DNA from: Gemmatimonadota bacterium
GTDB lineage: Bacteria > Gemmatimonadota > Gemmatimonadetes > Gemmatimonadales > GWC2-71-9
NCBI GenBank assembly: GCA_003222085.1
Contig: QHUK01000018.1
Span: 1-64,000, forward strand
DNA length: 64,000 nucleotides
Direction of reading: 5' to 3'
Under the pieces are notes generated by a model. It was not told the DNA's origin, did not search any database, and saw only the letters and a program-made list of their open reading frames with translations. The translations under genes and the position numbers were made by a program. The first letter of the stretch is position 1. The number at the start of each line of letters is the position of its first letter. Positions 57,128-64,000 of this stretch are shown here, piece after piece.

Positions 57128-58462
57128 CTAGAAACGGACGTCGACGTACGTGGTGCGACGCAGCAAGTCGAGATGGTGCTTGATGGCGAGCTGCTGGCTC
57201 AGGCCGTCGCGAACGCGATCCTTCACTTCGTCGAACCCCAGCTCGCCCTCGGGCAGGCGCTTCAGCAGCTCGAACACCACGAATCTCGGCCGCGCCGTCC
57301 CAATGCCGACTTCAAACACCGGCTTCAGCCCGGGGACGGTGTCCTGCCCGATGGCCTTCTCGTAATCGGGCGGGAGCTGGGAAACGGGGAGGGCATCGGC
57401 GAGCTTGGGCTCGCTCGGGTCCGCGTAGCGACGGGCGAGGGAGTCGAACGACGCGCCGTGGGCGAGCGCGTCGTGCACCGAGTCGGCCTGCCGCCGCGCG
57501 ATGACGATCTGCGCCGCGGAGATGGCGGGCTGGATCAGGATGTGGCGGGCCAGGATCTCCGCCGGCTGCGCGCGCTCCACCTGGATGATATGGAAGCCGA
57601 ACTCGGTGCGCACGACGTCGGAGATCGCCCCCGGCCTCAAGCGAAAGGCGACGTCCTCGAACTCCTTGACCATCACGCCGCGGCGGAACCAGCCCAGCGC
57701 GCCGCCCTGCTCACGAGAGACACTATCGGCCGAGTACTTCTTCGCCACGTCGGCAAATCCGGCCCCGCCGCGCTGCCGCAGCGCCACCACGAGGGATTCC
57801 GCCAGCTGCAGCGCGCGGGCGCTCGCTGCCGAGTCGGGTTTCGGCACGATCACGATCTGGCGGAACGAGATCGCGGCCGGCCGCTTGGCCTGCTGCGCCC
57901 GGTTCGCCTCCCAGAACGCCCGCATCTCGGCGTCCGACGGCGGAATCGGCCGCAGCTTCCCCTTCTGCTTCAGCCCCTCGATCAACCGCTGCTGTAGGAT
58001 CGCACGACGCTGCTGGTCGGCAAGCCAACGGCGCCACTCCTCCTCGGATACGAACCCCGCCGCGCGCAGCTGCGTCTGGAACTCCGGGATCGAGGTGAAC
58101 TGCTTCCGCACGTTTTGGACCGTCTGCTCGACTGCGTCCTGCACTTCCTGGTCCGTCACCTTGATGGTGGTGTCCCGTTCCGCCTGCTGGACCAGCAGCT
58201 CTTCGTCCACCATCTGCGAGAGGACCTGGCGCCGCGCGGCGTCGCGCCCCGCGGAATCCTCCGGCATCTTCACGCCCTGCGACTGCGCCAGGACGAGCTG
58301 CTCTTCCACCTGCGACGCGAGGATGGGCTTCGTGCCGACGATCGCCACGATGCGGTCGACCGGACGGTCGGTTACCGCCCGACCCTGAGCCGCCGCCCGC
58401 GGCGCGGGGAGGAAGAGGGCGGCGCCCCCCACCAGGACCCCGGCCAGGACGAGCGCCCGCAT
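57128..58462 (-). CDS. surA: SurA-like periplasmic peptidyl-prolyl isomerase/chaperone
   Basis: ATG 58462 lies one base after the previous stop (TGACATG). The 444 residues have a signal peptide (MRALVLAGVLVGGAALFLPAPRAAA), a SurA N-terminal chaperone domain with DRIVAIVGTKPILASQVEE, and parvulin-type Rotamase regions: ISFRQIVIVP with GGALGWFRRG and FGFHIIQVE, then a partial second one starting ARHILIQP. SurA guides outer-membrane proteins. It is transcribed with the PpiC-type lipoprotein upstream and pdxA downstream. Confidence 0.88.
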   Translation of the reverse strand: MRALVLAGVLVGGAALFLPAPRAAAQGRAVTDRPVDRIVAIVGTKPILASQVEEQLVLAQSQGVKMPEDSAGRDAARRQVLSQMVDEELLVQQAERDTTIKVTDQEVQDAVEQTVQNVRKQFTSIPEFQTQLRAAGFVSEEEWRRWLADQQRRAILQQRLIEGLKQKGKLRPIPPSDAEMRAFWEANRAQQAKRPAAISFRQIVIVPKPDSAASARALQLAESLVVALRQRGGAGFADVAKKYSADSVSREQGGALGWFRRGVMVKEFEDVAFRLRPGAISDVVRTEFGFHIIQVERAQPAEILARHILIQPAISAAQIVIARRQADSVHDALAHGASFDSLARRYADPSEPKLADALPVSQLPPDYEKAIGQDTVPGLKPVFEVGIGTARPRFVVFELLKRLPEGELGFDEVKDRVRDGLSQQLAIKHHLDLLRRTTYVDVRF

Positions 58463-58463
58463 G

Positions 58464-59927
58464 TCAGCGCGGCCCCGGCCGGCCACCGCTCTCCGCCGCC
58501 ACGGGCGGCGGGCCAGGGGCGCGTTTCAGACCCGTCCCGGTGGCCGGGGCGCCGCGCCCCGTCGTGTCCGCGGCCCGGATCGCTTGCGCACTCTCCACCG
58601 CCCGCGCGATCCCCGCCTCGTTGAGCGACCACGGCTGGCCCTGGCGCAACGCGCCGGCCAGGAAGGGTGGGACGGGGACGAACGGCGCACTGCCCAACGT
58701 GACGGCCTGGTCCACGTACCGGTCCACGTGCGCCATGGCCAGCTGCACGCGCGCGGCGGGGGTCGCGGCGGAGTCCTTGAGGAGCTGGGGCGACACACCG
58801 AGCACGCCCTCGAGCCGCGCCACGCCCGAGTCGTGCTCGGCGCGCAGCTGCCGCCAGTCGCCCGGATTGAGCTGCACGCCGGCCTTGTCCACCTCGGCGA
58901 GCAGCATCTCCCGCTGCGCGAGCAGCTTGAGGAACTGGTTCAGCTGGGCGTCGGTCGCCGTGGAGATCCCGCGTACGTCGTTCGGATCGAGCGCCAGCAG
59001 CCACCGCGCCAGGTCCCGCACCTGGAACGTGCCTCCGTGATACGTCGCCAGGGTCCGGTTGTCGCTCCGGGCGGACACGATTTGCGGCACCGCCTGGCGC
59101 ACCAGCGCCAAGGCGCCGGACTCGATCTTGAGCTGCCGCTGTTTCGCGAGACTGTCCAGATAGAGAGAGTCGAGCTGGGCCGTGCGGGCGTTCTCGAGAT
59201 CGACCCGGAAGGAGTCTCGCACCTCGGCGAGCGGCGGCCGGCGAATGATGTGGAACCCGAACGGCGTCCGGACTACCGCGGTCATCGCGCCCGGCGGGAG
59301 CGTCCACGCGGCACTGTCGAACGCGGGGACGAACTGCCCGCGCGGCGTAGCCGGCAGGTACCCCCCCCGCGTCTTGGATCCCGGGTCTTCCGAGTAGCGC
59401 CGGGCGAGGTCGGCGAAGTTGAACCCACGCTGCGCGGCGGCCCGGCGCAGGAGCGCGGTGACCTGCTTCTCTTTCTCCTGCTCCACCGTCGACACGGCGC
59501 TCTGGGGGATCCGGATGAGGATGTGCTGGAACAGCCGCACGGTGCCCGCCTGGAACGCCGAGTCCGCCTGGGCGGGCGTGAGCTTGCCGCGCGTCACGAT
59601 CAGCCGCTCGTGATAGCGCTCCCACTTGAGCTGAGCCGCCACCGGCCATTCCGCCGCGAGCACCAGGGCCGAATCGTGCAGGTCGCGCCCGCGGCCGAGC
59701 TCGGTCGCAAACACCGCGTAGTCGAGGTAGGCATTCGCGACGCCGGTGAGGACATCGGGTCGGATGGGTATGCGCTGCGCGTGTCCGACCACGTGCGCCA
59801 GGCGATCGACCGTCAGCGTCTGGCCGGCGGCCGTGCCGGCGACCTGCGCGTGTGCCGAAAACGCGTCCCGCGCGGCGGAACACCCCGCCAGCACGAGCAC
59901 CGAGCAGATCCAAGCCAGCCGTACCAT
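58464..59927 (-). CDS. PpiC-type (parvulin) peptidyl-prolyl isomerase lipoprotein
   Basis: ATG 59927 gives 487 residues. The lipoprotein signal is MVRLAWICSVLVLAGC (cysteine at residue 16). The parvulin domain is at ~130-235: FQHILIRIP, FADLARRYSEDPGSKTRGGYLP, FDSAAWTLPPGAMTAVVRTPFGFHII. The N-terminal helical region resembles SurA/PrsA. The C-terminal ~250 residues are helical and of unknown family, with a Pro/Arg-rich end. It may be an outer-membrane-anchored foldase, paired with SurA. Confidence 0.85.
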   Translation of the reverse strand: MVRLAWICSVLVLAGCSAARDAFSAHAQVAGTAAGQTLTVDRLAHVVGHAQRIPIRPDVLTGVANAYLDYAVFATELGRGRDLHDSALVLAAEWPVAAQLKWERYHERLIVTRGKLTPAQADSAFQAGTVRLFQHILIRIPQSAVSTVEQEKEKQVTALLRRAAAQRGFNFADLARRYSEDPGSKTRGGYLPATPRGQFVPAFDSAAWTLPPGAMTAVVRTPFGFHIIRRPPLAEVRDSFRVDLENARTAQLDSLYLDSLAKQRQLKIESGALALVRQAVPQIVSARSDNRTLATYHGGTFQVRDLARWLLALDPNDVRGISTATDAQLNQFLKLLAQREMLLAEVDKAGVQLNPGDWRQLRAEHDSGVARLEGVLGVSPQLLKDSAATPAARVQLAMAHVDRYVDQAVTLGSAPFVPVPPFLAGALRQGQPWSLNEAGIARAVESAQAIRAADTTGRGAPATGTGLKRAPGPPPVAAESGGRPGPR

Positions 59928-59936
59928 GCCAGCTCC

Positions 59937-62900
59937 TTAAGGGTGAGTGTCCGCGAGAACCGCGGTGAGAGCTCGGACGAGCCCCGACCCGATGGGCTCC
60001 CCGCCGAGACGGCGGAGTCGCAGAGAGAGGGGCACCGCCCGCCGGACCTCGGCCTCGAACTGCACCGAGTCCAGCGCCGCCGTCAGGGCGGCCAGCCGCG
60101 GGCTCGCGTCCCGCGCAAACGTGAGCCGGGCCTCGTCGCCCTTCACCAGAACCATCTCGAGTCCGACACGGGCGCCGAGCGCGCGGAGCTCGGACACGAG
60201 GAGTAAACGTTGCGCCTCATCGGGGAGCGGCCCGAAGCGGTCGCGCAATTCCTCGCGCACCGCTTGAATCTCGCTAGGCGCCTCCGCCCGCGCCAGCCGC
60301 CGGTACAGCTCGAGCTTCACCGCTTCGTCGGGCACGTAGGCGTCGGCGAGGTGTGCCGGCAGGTCCAGGACCACTTCGGGGGGCGCCGCGGTCCTCTTCC
60401 CCGCCTCCCCTGTCCCGGACTTGAGCGCGTCTACGGTTTCTTGGAGCCAACGCAGATACGTGTCGAACCCCACCGCCTGCGCGTGGCCCGACTGCGCCGC
60501 GCCGAGCAGGTTGCCGGCGCCGCGAAGCTCGAGATCGCGCAACGCGATCCGGTAGCCCGAGCCGAGATCGGTGTGATGCTCCAACACCCGGAGCCGCTCT
60601 TCCGCTTCGGCGTCGACCAGGTCGGGCACCAGCAGGTAGCAGTACGCACGGCGGTGACTCCGCCCCACGCGCCCGCGCAGCTGGTACAGCTGCGCCAGCC
60701 CGAGCTGGTCCGCGCGATTCACGATCATCGTGTTGGCATTCGGCACGTCGAGTCCCGACTCGACGATCATCGTGGATACGAGCACGTCCACCTCGCCCCG
60801 GACGAACCGGGACATCACAGCATCGAGGTCCGATTCCTTCAACTTCCCGTGTGCCACCGCGATCCGCGCCCGTGGCGGGGCGAGCGCCCGCACCCGCTCC
60901 GCGATCGTGTCGATCGTCTCGATGCGATTGTGCACGAAGTACACCTGCCCCGCGCGATCCAGCTCCCTCCCCAGTGCTTCCTCGATCAGTCCGTCATCCC
61001 ACGGCTCGATGAAGGTCAGCACCGGCGAGCGGTCCTTGGGCGGCGTCTCGAGCAGCGTGAGATCCCGCAATCCGGCCAGCGACAGGTGCAGGGTCCGGGG
61101 AATGGGTGTCGCGGTGAGGGTGAGCACGTCCACGGCCAGCCTCAGCGCCTTGAGCCGCTCCTTGTGCCGCACACCGAAGCGATGCTCTTCGTCGACGATG
61201 AGCAGCCCGAGATCGTGGAACCCGACGTCAAGGGACAACAGACGATGCGTCCCAATCACGACGTCCACTTCGCCGGTCCCGAGCTGCCGCGTCACCTGCT
61301 TCGTGTCCTTCGGGCCGCGGAACCGCGACAGCACCTCGATCCGGACGGGATAGTCGGCGAGCCGCTCGCGAAACGTGCGCCCGTGTTGCTCGGCGAGAAT
61401 CGTGGTGGGGACCAGGACCGCGACTTGCTTGCCGGCCTGCACCGCTTTGAAGGCGGCGCGCAAGGCGACCTCGGTCTTGCCGTACCCCACATCACCCACC
61501 AGCAGCCGATCCATCGGTAGGGCACGCTCCATGTCCCGCTTTACTTCCTCGGAGGCCCGCCGCTGGTCCGGCGTATCCTCGTACAGGAAGGCCGATTCGA
61601 GCTCGCGCTGCCACGGCGTGTCGGGAGGAAACGCGAATCCGGCCGCGAGCTGCCGCCGGGCGTACAGGTCGAGCAGCTCGATCGCCATCTGGCGGATCGC
61701 CGCCCGCGTCTTGTCCCGCTGCCGCTGCCACGTTGTGGTGCCGAGGCGGTGCAGCCGTGGCGGCGGCGCGTCCCCATCGGCCGCGGCCCGGTAGGGCTCG
61801 AGCTGATCGAGCCGGTACAACGGCACGTTCAGCCGCGACCCACCCTCGTACTCTACGACCGCCACCTCGAGGGTCCCGCCCTCTGCTCCCACCGGGATCG
61901 TCTGGATTCCGCGGTAGATCCCGATGCCGTGCTCGAGATGGACCACGAAATCGCCGGTCGTGAGCGGCCGTGTCGCGGCCGTGGCCGTCGCTTCGCGGTA
62001 GCGGCGCGGCCGTCGCAGCCGGCGGGCGCGACGGAAGATCTCGTGGTCGGTGAGGACGCGTAGCCCGGGCAACACGAATCCGCCGTCCAACGCCCCCACG
62101 GCGAGGGTCGCCCGATCGCCGGCCAGGAGCTCCTCGAGGCGCTCGAGCTGACCTTCGTTGTCGCACAGGATCACGGTCGGCGGCTCGGTCGCGACGACCT
62201 GGCGCAGCCGCTTGATGTCGCGGTCGACCGGCTCGGGCGGCGCGATCGGGAACCGTGCATCCGCATCGGCGGGGTCGAGCGCGATCCGCGGGAACCGGAC
62301 GAGCTGCGCCCGCCACGCCGCCGGATCGACGAACAGCGCCTCCCGCGCCGGCGGCTCCTCGCCCAGCCGCCGCGCGACCTCGAGATGGTGGGCCGCCTCG
62401 GCCCACGCGCGCTCCACTTCCTGCCCCAGCGCCGACTCCTGCTCGAGAACGAGCAGGGCATCGCTGGGGAGCAGGTCCAAGAGCGACTGCCGTTGTAGGG
62501 CCGCAGCATGCTGCGCCCCTACCGGCACTGAAGCCAGGCCCTCCGTTCGCACGGGCAGGATCGTCACCCGCTCGATGGCGTCGCCGGATCGTTGGGTGTC
62601 GAGGTCGAACGTCCGGAGCGATTCGATGTCGTCTCCCCACCACTCGAGCCGCGCCGGTGCCGCCATCCCGAACCCATACACGTCGAGGATCCCACCGCGC
62701 ACGCTGAACTGGGCCACTTCGGTGACCGTGGGCACCCGCTCGTAGCCCATGTCGTGAAGCCGCCCAATGGCGTCCGTGAGAGACACGTATCCCGTATCCC
62801 GTTTCCCGCTTCCCGCTTGCAGCACCAAGCGCATGTCGCGCAGGGCGGCCGGCACCCCCGTCCGCTCGGCGGCCGCGCGCGCCGTCGTGACCAGCACCCG

Positions 62901-63242
62901 AGCCTGCCCCGACAACAGCAGTTGCAGGGTCTCCACCCGCTCGCCGGCGATTTCGAAATGCGGCTCTTCGGCGCCAAGCGCCTCGCGTTGCGGGTACAGG
63001 ACCGCGGTCCCCGTGAGGGTCCGAAGATCCGCAAGCCACCGCTCTGCATCGGTCGGCGTGGGCGTGACCACGACGAAGACCCGCTGCGGGAGTCGCCGCG
63101 CGAGCGCGGCGACCAGCACGGCGGGACTCGAGCCGGGGAGGCCAGCGATGCCCTGACGGGCGCCGGATGCGGGCAGGCCTTCCGCGAGCGCGCGCGTCGC
63201 CGGCAGGGCGTCCAACCGGTCGATGACGAAGTCGAGCGGCAT
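59937..63242 (-). CDS. mfd: transcription-repair coupling factor Mfd
   Basis: ATG 63242 shares its last base region with the upstream stop (TGATG). The 1101-residue protein has the UvrB-like N-terminal module (TPTDAERWLADLRTL, VRGGILDVYGF), the RNA-polymerase-interaction domain (GDFVVHLEHGIGIYRG, near residue 430), and the RecG-like translocase: Walker A GDVGYGKTE (~582), DEEH box VDEEHRFG (~682), TATPIPRTLHLS, motif VI QLRGRVGRSHRRAYCY, then the C-terminal domain. It removes RNA polymerase stalled at lesions and recruits UvrA. A heptamer-repeat insert (AGSGKRDTGY) is present in the N-terminal part. Confidence 0.96.
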   Translation of the reverse strand: MPLDFVIDRLDALPATRALAEGLPASGARQGIAGLPGSSPAVLVAALARRLPQRVFVVVTPTPTDAERWLADLRTLTGTAVLYPQREALGAEEPHFEIAGERVETLQLLLSGQARVLVTTARAAAERTGVPAALRDMRLVLQAGSGKRDTGYVSLTDAIGRLHDMGYERVPTVTEVAQFSVRGGILDVYGFGMAAPARLEWWGDDIESLRTFDLDTQRSGDAIERVTILPVRTEGLASVPVGAQHAAALQRQSLLDLLPSDALLVLEQESALGQEVERAWAEAAHHLEVARRLGEEPPAREALFVDPAAWRAQLVRFPRIALDPADADARFPIAPPEPVDRDIKRLRQVVATEPPTVILCDNEGQLERLEELLAGDRATLAVGALDGGFVLPGLRVLTDHEIFRRARRLRRPRRYREATATAATRPLTTGDFVVHLEHGIGIYRGIQTIPVGAEGGTLEVAVVEYEGGSRLNVPLYRLDQLEPYRAAADGDAPPPRLHRLGTTTWQRQRDKTRAAIRQMAIELLDLYARRQLAAGFAFPPDTPWQRELESAFLYEDTPDQRRASEEVKRDMERALPMDRLLVGDVGYGKTEVALRAAFKAVQAGKQVAVLVPTTILAEQHGRTFRERLADYPVRIEVLSRFRGPKDTKQVTRQLGTGEVDVVIGTHRLLSLDVGFHDLGLLIVDEEHRFGVRHKERLKALRLAVDVLTLTATPIPRTLHLSLAGLRDLTLLETPPKDRSPVLTFIEPWDDGLIEEALGRELDRAGQVYFVHNRIETIDTIAERVRALAPPRARIAVAHGKLKESDLDAVMSRFVRGEVDVLVSTMIVESGLDVPNANTMIVNRADQLGLAQLYQLRGRVGRSHRRAYCYLLVPDLVDAEAEERLRVLEHHTDLGSGYRIALRDLELRGAGNLLGAAQSGHAQAVGFDTYLRWLQETVDALKSGTGEAGKRTAAPPEVVLDLPAHLADAYVPDEAVKLELYRRLARAEAPSEIQAVREELRDRFGPLPDEAQRLLLVSELRALGARVGLEMVLVKGDEARLTFARDASPRLAALTAALDSVQFEAEVRRAVPLSLRLRRLGGEPIGSGLVRALTAVLADTHP
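62787..62821 (-). repeat. heptamer tandem repeat (CGGGAAG-type) inside mfd
   Basis: Plus strand units GTATCCC, GTATCCC, GTTTCCC, GCTTCCC, GCTTGCA (62787-62821). They encode about ten extra residues (AGSGKRDTGY) between conserved Mfd strands, in frame. Confidence 0.75.
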
Positions 63243-64000
63243 CAGTGGGTGCGCGTCGCGACGCCCAGCTCCACCAGCGCACAGAGCACCGCCAGCACCA
63301 GCAGCAGCCCGCTGCCGTCGCGGTGCCCGGCTCCGGCGAACCGCGCTGCGGCAAACGCCGCGGCGTCGAGCACGTCCGCGCCCAGCACGTCGTGCACGAG
63401 CGCCGCTGACGCCGGCGTGAGATCCGACTCTCGCGGGTCGAGCCCGTACACGGTCGCGCCGACGGTGTCGGCGCCGCGCGTCCGGAACTCCACGCCCGGG
63501 GCGCCTTCCGCCTCGGAGATCGGTGCCTCCCCCCGGGCCACCCGGTTCACCAGCGCGTCCAGGAACGGGACGAACGCGGGCGCCGCGGGCAGCGCGGTCC
63601 AGGCCGTGTCGAGCCGGCTGCCGAGCAGCAGGACGGCGCCGTCCCGCACGAGCCACGGCTCTCCGTTCACCGTGGCCAGGACCGTGGTGTCCGCACTGGT
63701 CCCCCGTCCGGCGTCCCCAGTCACCGTCTCGATGCAGTACCTCCGCGTCACCTGCAGCCCCGCGATTGTCGGCAGAACGGGCCCGGCGATCGGGCCGGGC
63801 GTGCCGGCCGTGGCGAACCGCCATCGCCCGCCCCGCGCCGCGAGCGCACGATTCGCCTGGCCGACCAGCGCCGGGGCCGCGGGTGGCACCACGATGCTCA
63901 CCATGGCACCTGCCTCCGGCCGGTCTCCGATCACCACCTCGGGGCGTCCCTCCCCCCGGACCCGCCGCCCCTCTTCCAGCACGGCGAGCGCCGCGGCCAC
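63242..64000 (-). CDS. BatA-like / N-terminal-membrane-type protein, 5' end outside the window
   Basis: The open frame runs through the right edge. The visible 252 residues are a periplasmic-type beta-rich region (VVIGDRPEAGAMVSIVVPP) ending with GLDPRESDLTPAS and one C-terminal hydrophobic helix (LLLVLAVLCALVELGVATR). The E-S-D-L motif near the end is typical of BatA/aerotolerance-type proteins, whose N-terminus is a double membrane anchor. The gene is tightly coupled to mfd. Function unknown. Confidence 0.55.
   Translation of the reverse strand: MAAALAVLEEGRRVRGEGRPEVVIGDRPEAGAMVSIVVPPAAPALVGQANRALAARGGRWRFATAGTPGPIAGPVLPTIAGLQVTRRYCIETVTGDAGRGTSADTTVLATVNGEPWLVRDGAVLLLGSRLDTAWTALPAAPAFVPFLDALVNRVARGEAPISEAEGAPGVEFRTRGADTVGATVYGLDPRESDLTPASAALVHDVLGADVLDAAAFAAARFAGAGHRDGSGLLLVLAVLCALVELGVATRTH

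Noticed and set aside
59361-59368. C8 run in the PpiC-type gene as a contingency tract
   Set aside because: Runs of this length are expected by chance in DNA this rich in GC, and the gene is housekeeping.

Overview
The window is GC-rich (about 65-68 % by eye), gene-dense bacterial chromosome. Gene content (Big_2 and beta-propeller lipoproteins, hybrid kinases, typA, an mfd - PpiC - SurA - pdxA run, a BatA-like membrane protein) best fits Gemmatimonadota or a close relative. That is inference from gene style, not a marker-gene placement. The left-most and right-most genes are both cut by the window edge.

Layout. (1) 1-4994: three tandem paralogous lipoproteins sharing a ~400-residue beta-propeller-like domain; the third, and apparently the first, carry Big_2 Ig-like domains in front. 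(2) 5209-39358: a ~34 kb surface-polysaccharide locus. A plus-strand arm has a GT4, an asparagine-synthetase-like amidotransferase, a Wzy-type polymerase/ligase, a Wzx-type flippase, a FemAB-like acyltransferase, a NodB deacetylase, a methyltransferase and a second amidotransferase. A VanZ-family gene lies between them on the other strand. A minus-strand arm, largely linked by GTGA/ATGA overlaps, runs from a NadE-like synthetase and AsnB-like enzyme through an acyl carrier protein, LMW phosphatase, two glycosyltransferases, an alpha-barrel protein, an AAC(3)-like acetyltransferase, an FkbH-like enzyme, a second ACP and a VOC protein, then an epimerase, GT4, heparinase-like lyase and a third AsnB-like enzyme. 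An acyl-CoA/ACP ligase, a GNAT protein and a second epimerase homologue (lacking its catalytic Tyr) close the locus. (3) 39374-48042: a phosphorelay block (two hybrid kinases, a Cys4-tailed response regulator) and small metabolic, membrane and redox genes. (4) 48375-51456: a ~3 kb segment bounded by an intact tRNA-Ile(GAU) and an exact 44-bp copy of its 3' part, holding a TolB-like lipoprotein with a perfect 132-bp blade duplication, a small membrane protein and a frameshifted HEPN-like gene. (5) 51576-64000: housekeeping genes (acidic protein, typA, CDF efflux, CBS/CorC protein, pdxA, two PPIases, mfd, BatA-like protein) punctuated by heptanucleotide tandem repeats, two of which lie inside pdxA and mfd.

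How the genes work together. The polysaccharide locus has flippase, polymerase, lyase and glycosyltransferases for a Wzx/Wzy-type glycan. Its unusual part is decoration chemistry: four AsnB-like amidotransferases, one NadE-like ligase, two ACPs, an FkbH-like loader, an adenylating ligase and several acyltransferases. This suggests a glycan rich in amidated uronic acids and in ACP-delivered acyl groups. No initiating sugar-phosphate transferase, Wzc-type kinase or exporter is visible, so the locus probably continues elsewhere or relies on unlinked genes. Starts given below were chosen by hand from family conservation, Shine-Dalgarno-like sequence and overlaps; they are predictions.
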